Both the position numbers and the translations under genes were made by a program. A stretch of DNA of 64,000 nucleotides from Roseomonas sp. (lineage in GTDB: Bacteria > Pseudomonadota > Alphaproteobacteria > Acetobacterales > Acetobacteraceae): assembly GCA_020249775.1 (NCBI GenBank), contig JADCFA010000021.1:360560-424559 (forward strand), in the 5' to 3' direction. The notes beneath the pieces are model-generated. The model saw nothing but the letters and a program-made list of their open reading frames with translations, was not told where the DNA came from and made no database searches. Positions 8,858-18,139 of the stretch are shown piece by piece (the stretch's first letter is position 1; every line of letters begins with the position of its first letter).

Positions 8858-10333
8858 TCAGGCCGAGGCGGCCTTCTCCCGTTTGCGCTGCACCGATGAT
8901 GGAATGCGCAGCGCGTCCCGGTATTTGGCCACAGTTCGCCGGGCAATGTCCACGCCTTCTTCACGCAAGCGGGCCACAATCGTATCGTCGGACAGGATAT
9001 CATTCGGGCTTTCGGCATCCACCATGGCCTTGATGCGGTAGCGCACGGCCTCAGCGCTATGCGCTTCCCCGCCGCTTGTGCCGGAAATGGCGGTGGTGAA
9101 GAAATATTTAAGCTCAAATGTGCCGCGCGGCGTGGCAATGGCCTTGTTGGAGGTGACGCGGGAAACGGTGCTTTCGTGCAGCGAAACCTCATCCGCCACA
9201 TCGCGCAGGATCAGCGGGCGCAAATGCCCAACGCCGTGGCGGAAAAAACCATCCTGGCGGCGCACGATCTCGGCCGCCACTTTCAGAATGGTATTGGCGC
9301 GCTGTTCCAGCGATTTCACCAACCATGACGCGGTCTGAAAGCGCTCCGCAATCCAATTCTTGTCATCCTTGCCGCGCGCACTGACATTGGCGGAGGCGAA
9401 GAAGCCCTTATTCACCAAAACACGCGGCAGGGTTTCCAGATTAAGCTCCACAATCCAATCATCATTCGGCCCGCGGCGCATCAGCACATCCGGCACCAAG
9501 GTGGGCGCCGGCGGCGCATCAAAGGAAGCGCCAGGTTTCGGGTCTAGCCGCCGCAATTCCGCGACCATTTCCGCCATGTCTTCCGCGTCCACACCGCAGA
9601 TTTCCTGCAAGCCCTTCAGATCGCGCTTGGCGAGCAATTCCAGATTGGCGAGTAGCGCCGCCATGGCGGGATCATAGCGATTGCGATCCTGCAATTGCAC
9701 AGCAAGACATTCCGCCAAATCATGACAGAACATGCCAACCGGATCGAAACGCGCCATGGCAAGCCGCACCCGTTCTACCAGCGCTTCTTCACAGCCGAGC
9801 GCATCCGCAATCACTTGTGCGCGCACATGCAGCCTGCCCGCCTGATCCACCAGCGCCAGCAAATTGCCGGCGATCAGCCGTTCCTGGGGTTGCGTGAAAT
9901 TCAGCCTGATCTGTTCCGCCAGATGATCGCGCAAGGAACGTTCCGGCGCTTCCATGGCTTCAACGCCGGAAAGATCATCCTCAAAATCGCTCCGCCCGCC
10001 GCGGCCAATCGGCGGCATGCCATTGTCATAAACATTATCCCATTCGGCATCGAGCGGCGCGGCATTTTCCGAAGGCAACGCATCCGAGGAAGCCGCGCTG
10101 GCCGCATCTGCCGGTTCGCTTGCCGCCGGCAAAGGGTCTGTGCTGCGCCCGGCATCCGGGCCGGCGATGGGGCGTTCATCGCGTTCCAGCAGCGGGTTGC
10201 GCTCCAGCTCTTCCTCGACAAAGGCGGAGACTTCCAGATTTGAAGATTGCAGCAGCTTGATCGCCTGGCGCAGCTGCGGTGTCATCACAAGCTGCTGCGA
10301 TTGCCGCAAATCGAGACGAGGGCCGATCGCCAT
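8858..10333 (-). CDS. rpoN: RNA polymerase sigma-54 factor RpoN
   Basis: 491 residues. Sigma-54 directs polymerase to -24/-12 promoters and needs AAA+ activators. Region I at the N-terminus is glutamine- and leucine-rich (LDLRQSQQLVMTPQLRQAIK); an acidic region II runs to about residue 140; the core-binding and DNA-binding domains follow; the RpoN box ARRTVAKYR lies about 28 residues from the end. It is in the conserved lptB-rpoN-hpf order. No enhancer-binding protein gene is in the window. Confidence 0.96.
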   Translation of the reverse strand: MAIGPRLDLRQSQQLVMTPQLRQAIKLLQSSNLEVSAFVEEELERNPLLERDERPIAGPDAGRSTDPLPAASEPADAASAASSDALPSENAAPLDAEWDNVYDNGMPPIGRGGRSDFEDDLSGVEAMEAPERSLRDHLAEQIRLNFTQPQERLIAGNLLALVDQAGRLHVRAQVIADALGCEEALVERVRLAMARFDPVGMFCHDLAECLAVQLQDRNRYDPAMAALLANLELLAKRDLKGLQEICGVDAEDMAEMVAELRRLDPKPGASFDAPPAPTLVPDVLMRRGPNDDWIVELNLETLPRVLVNKGFFASANVSARGKDDKNWIAERFQTASWLVKSLEQRANTILKVAAEIVRRQDGFFRHGVGHLRPLILRDVADEVSLHESTVSRVTSNKAIATPRGTFELKYFFTTAISGTSGGEAHSAEAVRYRIKAMVDAESPNDILSDDTIVARLREEGVDIARRTVAKYRDALRIPSSVQRKREKAASA

Positions 10334-10394
10334 CAGCGCTGCTCACGAGGCCAGGTGGAAAGGAAGGCGGGGAACATCTGGCGAAAATATCCGA

Positions 10395-11153
10395 TTACAG
10401 GCTGAATTTTTCGCCAAGATAGACGCGGCGCACATCCTCATTCGCCACGATTTCCTGCGGATTGCCTTCCATCAGCACCTTGCCATCATGCAGGATATAG
10501 GCGCGATCAATGATTTCCAGCGTTTCGCGCACATTATGATCCGTGATCAGCACCCCGATGCCGCGATCCTTCAAATGCTTGACCAGATCGCGGATTTCGC
10601 CAACCGCGATGGGGTCAATGCCGGCCAGGGGTTCATCCAGCAGGATATAGGAAGGGTGGGTCGCCAAGGCGCGCGCAATTTCGCAGCGCCGGCGCTCACC
10701 ACCGGAAAGCGCCAGCGCCGGCGCGCGGCGCAAATGGGCAATGCCGAATTCCGCCAGCAATTCATCCAGCATCGCCGCACGCCGATCGCTTTCCGGTTCC
10801 ACGACTTCCAAAGCGGCGCGGATATTCTGTTCCACGGTCAGGCCGCGAAAGATACTGGCTTCCTGTGGCAGATAGCCAAGCCCAAGCCGCGCGCGGCGAT
10901 ACATGGGCAGCATGGTGACATCATGCCCATCCATCATCACGCGCCCTTCATCGGGCTGCACCAGGCCGGTGATCATGTAAAATGTCGTTGTCTTGCCGGC
11001 GCCATTCGGGCCGAGCAGCCCCACCGCTTCGCCCCGCTGCAATGACAGGGACACATTGCGCACCACAGGCCGCTTCTTGTAGCGCTTGCCAAGCCCGGTT
11101 GCGTAAAGCCCGCCAGCGCCAGGAATAACCTTCATTGCAACCGCATCATTCAT
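10395..11153 (-). CDS. lptB: LPS export ABC transporter ATP-binding protein LptB
   Basis: 252 residues. LptB powers extraction of lipopolysaccharide from the inner membrane by LptFG. Walker [10 protein letters not shown] is at residues 48-56, the Q-loop follows at YLPQEASIF, the signature is LSGGERRR, and Walker B is [13 protein letters not shown]. The start at 11153 overlaps the lptA stop as ATGA. lptF and lptG are not in the window, as is usual. Confidence 0.96.
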   Translation of the reverse strand: MNDAVAMKVIPGAGGLYATGLGKRYKKRPVVRNVSLSLQRGEAVGLLGPNGAGKTTTFYMITGLVQPDEGRVMMDGHDVTMLPMYRRARLGLGYLPQEASIFRGLTVEQNIRAALEVVEPESDRRAAMLDELLAEFGIAHLRRAPALALSGGERRRCEIARALATHPSYILLDEPLAGIDPIAVGEIRDLVKHLKDRGIGVLITDHNVRETLEIIDRAYILHDGKVLMEGNPQEIVANEDVRRVYLGEKFSL

Positions 11154-12058
11154 CGTGCCGGCGCCCCTGGCGCGGGCAGGTTTTGATCCTGGCCTGGTAT
11201 GATGATGCCGCGCACCCGTTCGTTTGGGCACGCCACCAGGCGCGAAACATTGGTATCCATATTCACAATCGCCTCGCACCCCGTCAGCGTATTGTCGCCG
11301 CGCACAATCGTCACATTGCCAAGCAAGCGGGCGAGCCCATTGGGCGGCGTATAGATGCCACTATCCCCGCGCACCACTTCCGTTGGCGTGCGGATTTCAA
11401 CCCGGCCAAAGGCTTCCACCCTTTCCAGATTGCTGCCCGATCCAGGTGCGGTTTCCGCCGCGCGGCGCGCGGCTTGCGGGCGTGGCGCCGTGCCGGCTTC
11501 CGTTGGCGCTTCGCGAAAATAGGCGACAAGCACATCAGCGCGCACGCGCTTTTCGTCCTTGGTCACCACCACCGCATCGCCGCGCGCCACCGCCATGCGC
11601 CGTTGCGGCCAATATTCCACACTGTCGCTCGCGGTCAGAACATTATCCGGTGAGGTCAGGCGCAAATTGCGCCCCGTGAGCACCATCACCGCCTGATCAA
11701 TATCGTGGATGGCGCGATCGCCTTCTGCGCGATCTGTCGCGGTAGTGATCACGACGCTGCCTTCGGCTTCCAGGCGCCAAATCTCACTGGCCCCGCCGGG
11801 GCCTTCGCTCGGCGGGCGTGTTTCCGCTGGCGCGCCGCCGCGTGGGCGATAGCGCGCCAGCAGCAGATCAGCATCAATCGTCACACCACCACGCACAGCG
11901 CGCGCCGCACCGCGCGCGATCACTACCTGTTCATTCTGGTGCCATTCAATGCGATCGCGCGCGGTGACTTCAATTGGCCCACCCTGATTGAGGTCAGCCA
12001 TCTGCGCGGAGGCGACGCTCGTGTAAAGAAAAAGTGCCAAGGCGATGCGCCGGATCAT
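11150..12058 (-). CDS. lptA: Periplasmic LPS transport protein LptA (OstA domain)
   Basis: 302 residues, longer than the E. coli protein (185) as in many alphaproteobacteria. A signal peptide ([19 protein letters not shown]) precedes an OstA beta-jellyroll seen in [29 protein letters not shown] and [17 protein letters not shown] low-complexity Pro/Ala insert lies around residues 90-105 and again near 200. It bridges inner- and outer-membrane Lpt components. Overlaps by 4 bases at both ends show tight coupling of lptC, lptA and lptB. Confidence 0.92.
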   Translation of the reverse strand: MIRRIALALFLYTSVASAQMADLNQGGPIEVTARDRIEWHQNEQVVIARGAARAVRGGVTIDADLLLARYRPRGGAPAETRPPSEGPGGASEIWRLEAEGSVVITTATDRAEGDRAIHDIDQAVMVLTGRNLRLTSPDNVLTASDSVEYWPQRRMAVARGDAVVVTKDEKRVRADVLVAYFREAPTEAGTAPRPQAARRAAETAPGSGSNLERVEAFGRVEIRTPTEVVRGDSGIYTPPNGLARLLGNVTIVRGDNTLTGCEAIVNMDTNVSRLVACPNERVRGIIIPGQDQNLPAPGAPAR

Positions 12059-12735
12059 TTCGCACCTTCCAGCAGGGCGCGCGATTGGCCGGTGAACACA
12101 ATCACCGCGCCCTTGTCGTAAAGGCGAAAACCCTCACTCACCAGCGTACCGAAGGGGCCCTGTGCGGCGACGGGCTTGTCGCCGGAAGCCGCCCCTTCCT
12201 TCAATTCAATCGCCGCTTCTTCGGTCACCAGTAGATTGCCGCCATCATGCCACAGCGTGACCTCGCCGCGCAGATCAAGATGATTGCGCGCCTTGTCCAG
12301 CCGGCCTTCACGCGATTCCAACAACACCCAGCCATCGGTCATCAGCAAATCCGCACGCGGCGCGGTCAGGTCCACAATATCCTGATCTTGTCCCTGAGTC
12401 GCAACTGATGCCGTGACGGTATAGGGCCGGTTCAATTCATCCACGCCCTGATATCGGGGTGCCACAATGCGCACGGCCTCGGGTGCGGTTTGGGCGACGC
12501 GGCGGAAGGAAACCCGCGCGCGTTCTTCAGCGCCTTCCAATTCCGGCCAGATGGCGATGGCGAGCAATAGCGCAATACCCGCGCCTGGCACCAACCATTT
12601 CAGCGCGCCCACCACCGCGCGCCGGCGCGCCATTTGCGCCGCGGAAGGGGACCAGCGTTCGCGCGAAGGCGGCGTGATGCGCCGCGGCGCGCGTGGGGCC
12701 GCCATCACCTGGGCATCGGGCGCGCGGTTCTTCAC
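12055..12735 (-). CDS. lptC: LPS export protein LptC
   Basis: 226 residues. A basic, Arg-rich cytoplasmic N-terminus is followed by one transmembrane segment (about residues 44-65, LKWLVPGAGIALLLAIAIWP) and a periplasmic LptC/YrbK jellyroll. It passes LPS from LptBFG to LptA. The GTG start overlaps the kdsD stop as GTGA; an ATG at 12705 is an alternative. Identity relies on topology, size and the lptA/lptB context more than on strong motifs. Confidence 0.85.
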   Translation of the reverse strand: MKNRAPDAQVMAAPRAPRRITPPSRERWSPSAAQMARRRAVVGALKWLVPGAGIALLLAIAIWPELEGAEERARVSFRRVAQTAPEAVRIVAPRYQGVDELNRPYTVTASVATQGQDQDIVDLTAPRADLLMTDGWVLLESREGRLDKARNHLDLRGEVTLWHDGGNLLVTEEAAIELKEGAASGDKPVAAQGPFGTLVSEGFRLYDKGAVIVFTGQSRALLEGAK

Positions 12736-13715
12736 GCCACACCTGCGCGCAGCAAATCATGGATATGCAGAATGCCGATTGGCCGGCGCGCCTCATCCAC
12801 CACAAAAAGCGCGGTGATGGCGTGCTTATTCATGAGCGCCAGCGCTTCCGCCGCCAGCGCATCACCAGTGATGGCCCTTGGATTGCGTGTCATCACCTCA
12901 CCCGCCGGGCGCGCGAGCAGGCCAGCCCCGCCGGAGGCTTCCAGCGCGCGGCGCAAATCGCCATCCGTGACCACGCCGGCCAGCGCGCCATCGGCGCTGA
13001 CGACGCCAAGGCAACCAAAGCGCCGGGCGGTCATCGCCAAAATCGCGGCTTCCATGGGCATATCGGGTGGCGCCAAGGGCAGTTCCGCCGCGCCATGCAT
13101 CAGATCCCGCACACGCGACAGCCGCGCCCCCAGCTTGCCGCCGGGATGGAACACCCGAAAATCCGAAGCGGTAAAACCCCGCCGCGTGAGCAGCGCCACC
13201 GCCAAGGCATCGCCCAGCGCCATTTGCATGGTGGTGGAGGTGGTGGGCGCCAAGCCCATCGGGCAGGCCTCAGCCGCTGCCGGCAAAACCAGCGCCACAT
13301 CAGCAGCGCGCGCGAGCGTGCTTTCCGCCCGGCCGATAATGCCAATCAGCGGCAGGCTGAAGCGCCGGGAATGCGCGATCAAATCCGCCAATTCGGGCGT
13401 TTCCCCAGAATTGGAAAGCGCCAGAACCGCATCCCCGGCCAGGATCATCCCCAAATCGCCATGCGACGCTTCCGCCGGGTGCACAAACAACGCAGGCGTG
13501 CCGGTGGAAGCCATGGTCGCGGCAATCTTGCGCGCCACATGGCCAGATTTCCCCATGCCGGAGACCACAACGCGCCCCGTAACCCCCGTCAGCAATTCCA
13601 CTGCGCGCACAAACCGCGCATCGAGACCATCGGACAGCGCGCGCAAGGCATCCGCTTCCAGCGCCAAAACGCGGCGGCCTTCGGCGAGGTCAGGGTGGTG
13701 GGCAAGATCATTCAC
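12732..13715 (-). CDS. kdsD: Arabinose-5-phosphate isomerase (KdsD/KpsF)
   Basis: 327 residues with the GTG start at 13715, which has AAGG 6 bases upstream; a TTG at 13751 would add 12 residues. The enzyme interconverts ribulose-5-phosphate and arabinose-5-phosphate, the first step to Kdo of LPS. The SIS domain has VVVSGMGKSGHVARK and HPAEASHGDLGMI with the expected His; two CBS domains follow in the C-terminal half (VMTRNPRAI and ALFVVDEARRPIGILHIHD). The location next to lptC fits Kdo supply coupled to LPS export. Confidence 0.93.
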   Translation of the reverse strand: MNDLAHHPDLAEGRRVLALEADALRALSDGLDARFVRAVELLTGVTGRVVVSGMGKSGHVARKIAATMASTGTPALFVHPAEASHGDLGMILAGDAVLALSNSGETPELADLIAHSRRFSLPLIGIIGRAESTLARAADVALVLPAAAEACPMGLAPTTSTTMQMALGDALAVALLTRRGFTASDFRVFHPGGKLGARLSRVRDLMHGAAELPLAPPDMPMEAAILAMTARRFGCLGVVSADGALAGVVTDGDLRRALEASGGAGLLARPAGEVMTRNPRAITGDALAAEALALMNKHAITALFVVDEARRPIGILHIHDLLRAGVA

Positions 13716-13793
13716 GCCGCCTTCTATGCGGCGCGGAAAGGGATGGGTCAATAAATTCCGGGCCTAGCCCTGCAAAAAAAATGCCAGAGGCGC

Positions 13794-14450
13794 TTAGTGA
13801 TGAAAGATATCGGGGTCCTCATAACCCAGTAGATCAAGCCGCCCGCGCGCCGGCAGGAAACGGAAACAGGCTTCCGCCAAATCCAACCGGCCTTCGCGCT
13901 TCAACAAGCCTTCCAACTTGGCCCAAAGCGCATGGAGATGCAGCACATCCGAAGCGGCATAGGCCATTTGTTCCGTGGTGAGTTCCGCCGCCCCCCAATC
14001 GGATGTCTGCTGCTGCTTGGAAATCTCCACCCCCAGCAATTCCCGGCACAAATCCTTGAGCCCATGCCGATCAGTAAAGGTGCGCACCAACTTGGCGGCG
14101 ATTTTGGTGCAAATCACCGGCGCGGTGATGACACCCAGCGCATGATAGAGCACCGCAACGTCAAACCGCGCGAAGTGAAACAGCTTGGTGATGGCAGGGT
14201 CAGCCAAAAGCTTCTTGAGATTGGGCGCATCCGCCCCACGCCCACCAAGCGAGGTTGGGCTGATCTGCACCAGATGCGCGGACCCATCGCCCGAAGATAG
14301 CTGCACCAGGCAAAGCCTATCCCGATGCGGGTTCAGGCCCATGGTTTCCGTATCAATCGCCACCACACGGCCCAAATCCAGGCCATCCGGCAGATCATTG
14401 CGGTGAAGCCGGATGGTCACGCCGGCATGGGAGAATAAGGTGGAACCCAT
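13794..14450 (-). CDS. rnd: Ribonuclease D (compact alphaproteobacterial form)
   Basis: 218 residues, about half the size of E. coli RNase D because both HRDC domains are absent. The DEDDy 3'-5' exonuclease signature is complete: DTETMGL (Exo I), HFARFDVAVL (Exo II) and YAASDVLHLHAL (Exo III with Tyr and Asp). It trims tRNA and other stable RNA 3' ends. It lies directly downstream of tRNA-Leu on the same strand, which may be coincidental. Start ATG at 14450. Confidence 0.88.
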   Translation of the reverse strand: MGSTLFSHAGVTIRLHRNDLPDGLDLGRVVAIDTETMGLNPHRDRLCLVQLSSGDGSAHLVQISPTSLGGRGADAPNLKKLLADPAITKLFHFARFDVAVLYHALGVITAPVICTKIAAKLVRTFTDRHGLKDLCRELLGVEISKQQQTSDWGAAELTTEQMAYAASDVLHLHALWAKLEGLLKREGRLDLAEACFRFLPARGRLDLLGYEDPDIFHH

Positions 14451-14479
14451 CGGTCGCGCCGCCTTACAAAGAGAAAAAC

Positions 14480-14566
14480 TGGTGCCCAGGAAAGGACTCG
14501 AACCTTCACAGCCTTGCGGCCACAGGTACCTGAAACCTGCGCGTCTACCAATTCCGCCACCTGGGC
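14480..14566 (-). tRNA. tRNA-Leu(CAG)
   Basis: 87 bases on the minus strand including the encoded CCA (14480-14482). The acceptor arms GCCCAGG and CCTGGGC pair fully, the anticodon stem CAGGT/ACCTG frames the loop TTCAGGT giving anticodon CAG, the long variable arm is typical of leucine tRNA, and GGTTCGAGTCC forms the T arm. It reads CTG, a frequent Leu codon here. Confidence 0.97.
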
Positions 14567-14805
14567 AAAGGGGGCCGGCGCCTTGCGGCGAGACGCGCGC
14601 ATTTACGCGCTAGGGGGTGGGGCGTCAAGGAGGAGTGTTGGGGGTGATTATCGGGGGCGCTGCCCCCGGAGCCCCCGCCGGGGTAGCCGCTGGCGTTGGC
14701 CAGCGGCGCGCGCAGGGTTAGTGTGCCGGCTGCGCGCCAAACCAAACCCTGTTACTCGGGACCCAGACGGGTCTGATCAGCTTCCTAGGCTAATGCTTAC
14801 AGTCT
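14567..14805. other. Intergenic region rich in GC palindromes
   Basis: Between the tRNA and the first lipoprotein gene there is no supportable gene. It holds a 34-bp GC-rich repeat (14652-14685), then a short hairpin (GCCGCTGGC..GCCAGCGGC) and a stretch that includes CGGCTGCGCGCCAAAC and CCTGTTAC, modules that recur in inverted order upstream of the second lipoprotein gene. Confidence 0.6.
14652..14685 (+). repeat. GC-rich intergenic repeat, left copy
   Basis: 34 bases beginning CGGGGGCGCTGCCCCCGG and ending CCGCCGGGGTA. It is identical to the reverse complement of 16308-16341. The block contains nested palindromes (GGGGGC..GCCCCC and CCCCG..CGGGG). Together the copies bracket the tandem lipoprotein genes as inverted repeats. 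Confidence 0.85.
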
Positions 14806-15456
14806 TTAGAAAGCTACCCTTTGCAACCGTTCATTGAGCGAGGCCGCCGTTGCGCTTGCCGCACAAAGGCGCACGGTCAGATAGGATCGCAGCTCCCCCT
14901 GGTTGAAAAGATCAGTTGAGGTTTCAGAAAGGCGCGCACCGCCATAGCCGGAACGGGATAGCGCGCAACGATAGTTGCGATCCTGCTGGTTGGTGACCAT
15001 CACAGTAGCAACATGACCGCGCGTTGCTTGCCGGGGATTAGTGACGGGAATGACCTCTGTGATCTGGACATTCTTGGCTTGCGGAAATTGGGTCCTTACC
15101 CATTCCTCAAACCTCTCGCGAGAGCCGAGCGCTTCAAAGGTGAAAGTGCCCATACCGCCGCGCCTGCTTGCGTCTCTAACCTGGCTAACGGCTACACCAC
15201 GATCTGTGATGGTGACTTGCTCATGTCGCACTTGGCCATTGTTGCGCACAGAATATTTTGCATCCTTGAGCGGCAGTCCCGAGAAGACCTCAGCAAGATT
15301 TCCACGCAGTTGGGATACCTCCATCGGCGTCCAATCATCAAGCACTATGGTTGTTCCGGCGAGATCCTGCGCAGTGCGCTGGCCTTCGCAGGCGGTCACA
15401 AAGGCGGCAAGTGCCAGAATGCATAAGCCGCGTAGGACAAAGACTGACGATTTCAT
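14806..15456 (-). CDS. Putative lipoprotein, paralogue 1, unknown function
   Basis: 216 residues. The N-terminus has a lipoprotein signal (GLCILALAAFVTAC) with Cys at residue 23 as the lipidation site; residue +2 is Glu. The mature part shares a clear framework with its upstream neighbour: LDDW.P.E.SQL.GNLA.VFS..PLKDAK, VTITDRG, a single W-V-R..FPQAK motif, VIPVT.P..ATRG, NQQDR..RCAL...GYGG.RLSET.TD and a terminal SLN.R.QRV.F. I do not recognise the family. GC content appears lower than in neighbouring genes. An envelope location is implied by the lipobox. Confidence 0.75.
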   Translation of the reverse strand: MKSSVFVLRGLCILALAAFVTACEGQRTAQDLAGTTIVLDDWTPMEVSQLRGNLAEVFSGLPLKDAKYSVRNNGQVRHEQVTITDRGVAVSQVRDASRRGGMGTFTFEALGSRERFEEWVRTQFPQAKNVQITEVIPVTNPRQATRGHVATVMVTNQQDRNYRCALSRSGYGGARLSETSTDLFNQGELRSYLTVRLCAASATAASLNERLQRVAF

Positions 15457-15477
15457 GGTTTCTCCTCCTTGGTTATC

Positions 15478-16122
15478 TCAAAACAATACCCGCTGCATGC
15501 GTTGATTAAGCGATGTCGCCGTGCCGCCCACAGTGCAGAAGCGGATTTGTAGCGTGGACTTGAATTCCTCAATGCGGAAAATGTCGGTGGCGGTTTCGGA
15601 AAGCCTTGGGCCACCATAGCCGGCATGCGCCAAAGCGCAGCGGAATTTTCGGTCTTGCTGATTGGTTTCCATCACGGTTCCAGCGAAGCCGCGTGTCGCA
15701 ATAGTCGGATGGGTTACGGGGATGATATCAATAATCTCGACTTCTTTGGCTTGGGGGAAGCGTCCCCGTACCCAGGTTTCAAAAGCCTCGCGCGACCGCA
15801 ATTGGCTGAAGGCGTGCTCGCCAAAATAGGAATAGGGTGCGATCATCCGCTGTGCATTGGCCCAGCCACGGTCTGTGATAGTGACCACATCATGGATAAC
15901 TGCGTTGTCGCGCATCGTCCGCTTGGCATCCTTGAGCGGCATGTCGGAAAACACAGTGGCGAGGTTGCCGCCGAGTTGCGATGTTTCGATGGGTTGCCAA
16001 TCGTCAAGCCGTATTGAGCCGCCGGCATTGTCTTTTTGCCAATTCGGCCCCTCACAAGCCGTCACCAGCGCGGCGCAAAAGACCAGCGCTGTGACCCGCA
16101 CCATCAAGGACCAAACACGCAT
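15478..16122 (-). CDS. Putative lipoprotein, paralogue 2, unknown function
   Basis: 214 residues from the ATG at 16122, which has GGGGGA upstream; a longer reading frame to 16209 has no lipoprotein-like start. Signal TALVFCAALVTAC ends in the lipidation Cys at about residue 23. It is the tandem paralogue of the downstream gene, lying 21 bases upstream of it, and keeps the same LDDW, PLKDAK, VTITDRG, FPQAK, NQQDR.FRCAL and GYGGPRLSET landmarks. The pair most likely arose by local duplication. No function can be assigned. Confidence 0.75.
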   Translation of the reverse strand: MRVWSLMVRVTALVFCAALVTACEGPNWQKDNAGGSIRLDDWQPIETSQLGGNLATVFSDMPLKDAKRTMRDNAVIHDVVTITDRGWANAQRMIAPYSYFGEHAFSQLRSREAFETWVRGRFPQAKEVEIIDIIPVTHPTIATRGFAGTVMETNQQDRKFRCALAHAGYGGPRLSETATDIFRIEEFKSTLQIRFCTVGGTATSLNQRMQRVLF

Positions 16123-16307
16123 CGGACATTCCCCCGCATGATTTTGATGCGAAAAGGGTAAGCGGCACCTTTTTTCCACCGCAAGAAGAATTGCATTAAA
16201 TTTATGCAACCAAGCGTCCTAGCCCCAAGCCTCGGCGGGGTCCAGGGTAACAGGCTGTCTGTTTGGCGCGCAGCCGCTAAACCAGGCGGGGTCCGGGGTA
16301 ACACTGT

Positions 16308-16341
16308 TACCCCGGCGGGGGCTCCGGGGGCAGCGCCCCCG
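16308..16341 (-). repeat. GC-rich intergenic repeat, right copy (inverted)
   Basis: Reverse complement of 14652-14685 over all 34 bases. Upstream of it (16215-16300) GTCC-GGGTAAC and TTTGGCGCGCAGCCG modules repeat, also shared with the left copy. It lies just downstream of rplI on the minus strand and upstream of lipoprotein paralogue 2. Confidence 0.85.
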
Positions 16342-16353
16342 CGAGACCTATTC

Positions 16354-16911
16354 TCAACCCGCCTGTTCAGTCGCCGCCATTTCAGCCGCCAGCTCCGCTT
16401 CCAGGCTTTCAGCCTGCGCGGCGGCGGCGGCGCTTTCGCCGCGCGCCTGCTTTTCAGCTTCTTCGCGGCTGCGCGCCACATTCACCACCACCGGGATCTG
16501 CACTTCCGGGTGGAGTTCCACCTGCACCGTGCTGACGCCAACGGCCTTGATCGGCTCGCCCAGCAGCACCTGTTCGCGCGTGACGGTCAGCCCCGCTTCG
16601 GTGCAGGCAACTGCGATATCGCGGGAAACAACAGAACCATAAAGGCTCCCGCTTTCACCCGCCTGGCGGATGATGATCACGGAAAGCCCGGCCACGCGTT
16701 CGGCCACACGCTCTGCCTCACCACGGCGCTTGATGTTATCGGCTTCAAGCTGGGCGCGTTCGCGTTCGAAGCGTTCCAGGTTGGCTTTGCTGGCGCGGAT
16801 CGCCTTGCCGGTGGGCAACAGGAAATTGCGCGCATAGCCAGGGCGCACTTTCACGCGCTCACCCATTTGGCCAAGCTTGTCCACGCGCTGCATCAGGATC
16901 AGGTCAATCAT
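16354..16911 (-). CDS. rplI: 50S ribosomal protein bL9
   Basis: 185 residues, longer than the E. coli protein (149) because of an Ala/Glu-rich C-terminal tail. The N-terminal domain has [19 protein letters not shown] and the family signature [13 protein letters not shown]; a long connecting helix is followed by the second RNA-binding domain. The start overlaps the stop of the DUF2232 gene as ATGA. It closes the rpsF-rpsR-DUF2232-rplI operon. Confidence 0.96.
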   Translation of the reverse strand: MIDLILMQRVDKLGQMGERVKVRPGYARNFLLPTGKAIRASKANLERFERERAQLEADNIKRRGEAERVAERVAGLSVIIIRQAGESGSLYGSVVSRDIAVACTEAGLTVTREQVLLGEPIKAVGVSTVQVELHPEVQIPVVVNVARSREEAEKQARGESAAAAAQAESLEAELAAEMAATEQAG

Positions 16912-17834
16912 GTCTTGCCTCCGGGCAGCTCATTGCGCCGCCCCCATTGTTCGAAAATGCCGAAGGCCGTCACCGCGATTGCGGCCGGCACGCTCAAGAT
17001 CACAAGCCCGGCGTAGAAAACGCCAAGCATGAAGGGCCGGGCGGTGCGGCCGGCGGAACGCCGATGCACCGCGGCAAGCCCCAGCAGAAAGAAGGGCAGC
17101 AGCAGCACCACAAAAATCGCCATGGGCAGGCTGCTATCGCCGCCCATGCCGCTCAGCCACACCAGCGCCGCCCCGGACGGGAGGAACCCATACCAGATCG
17201 GCAGGCGGGTTTCGCACCAGCGCGGCGTTGCGGCCAAGGCCAGGCCGCGGCGTGTAAGCGCGCTTTGCGCCCCAATGCCGCAGATGATGAGCGCCGCCAC
17301 CATCCACCCTGCCATGGCCGGCGCCATGATGCGCGCCAATTGCTCTACCGGCATGCCGGCATCGGCAATGCCCATACGGGTCAGGCCCTGCTTGACCGAA
17401 CCAATCAAGGCCCCATCAAAGCCGCCAGGGCTGCCCGCCAACAGCATGGCTATCAGCAGGATTACCAGCGCGGGCCAAATGCCGGTCAGCGCCAAGGGCG
17501 CGGAAGCATCCAGCCGCCCACCGCGCAGCCCTGTGGCCACCATCAGCAGCGCCGGCAGTGCGAAGCCCAACAGATAGATCAGCGCCGGCCATTCGCTTGC
17601 CAGCATCAGCACCATCAAGGTGCCAACACAAAGCGCGCCAAAGCCGGAGGCGCTGCCAAAGCCAAGCCCGGCGGCGAAGATCGGCAGGGATGTCAGCCAA
17701 AACGCGGCAAAGCCCAGCGGAAGCCCGCGCATGGCCCATAGCGCCGCGATGGCGGAAGCAATTCCACCAATCGCCGCCGCGAGCCAACGCGGATCATCCA
17801 ACAGGCCGCGCCCGGTTGCCATGGCTTGTCCCAT
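16908..17834 (-). CDS. DUF2232 family integral membrane protein
   Basis: 308 residues with about eight hydrophobic segments, for example [34 protein letters not shown] and [24 protein letters not shown]2232 (YybS-like) proteins are uncharacterised membrane proteins, and in alphaproteobacteria the gene is typically between rpsR and rplI, as here. It overlaps rplI by 4 bases, so it is cotranscribed and translationally coupled. Confidence 0.85.
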   Translation of the reverse strand: MGQAMATGRGLLDDPRWLAAAIGGIASAIAALWAMRGLPLGFAAFWLTSLPIFAAGLGFGSASGFGALCVGTLMVLMLASEWPALIYLLGFALPALLMVATGLRGGRLDASAPLALTGIWPALVILLIAMLLAGSPGGFDGALIGSVKQGLTRMGIADAGMPVEQLARIMAPAMAGWMVAALIICGIGAQSALTRRGLALAATPRWCETRLPIWYGFLPSGAALVWLSGMGGDSSLPMAIFVVLLLPFFLLGLAAVHRRSAGRTARPFMLGVFYAGLVILSVPAAIAVTAFGIFEQWGRRNELPGGKT

Positions 17835-17857
17835 ACCCTTTCGCCGCAGCGCGCAGC

Positions 17858-18136
17858 CTAATCCGCAATCACGTAAGGCAGCAGCGCCAGGAAGCGCGCG
17901 CGCTTGATGGCAATCGCCAATTCGCGCTGCTTCTTGGCCGAAACCGCCGTGATGCGCGCGGGGACGATCTTGCCGCGCTCGGACAGGAACCGCGACAGCA
18001 GGCGCACATCCTTATAGTCAATCTTCGGCGCACCCTGGCCGCTGAAGGGGCAGGATTTGCGACGGCGATAAAAGGGCCGGCGCGCACCCACGGCGGGGCG
18101 GCGGGCGGCGGGGATCAGTTCTGCATTGTCAGACAT
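17858..18136 (-). CDS. rpsR: 30S ribosomal protein bS18
   Basis: 92 residues. The signature [21 protein letters not shown] and [22 protein letters not shown] identify bS18, which sits on the 30S platform with bS6. It follows rpsF with a 3-base gap and precedes the DUF2232 gene. Confidence 0.97.
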   Translation of the reverse strand: MSDNAELIPAARRPAVGARRPFYRRRKSCPFSGQGAPKIDYKDVRLLSRFLSERGKIVPARITAVSAKKQRELAIAIKRARFLALLPYVIAD

Positions 18137-18139
18137 GGC

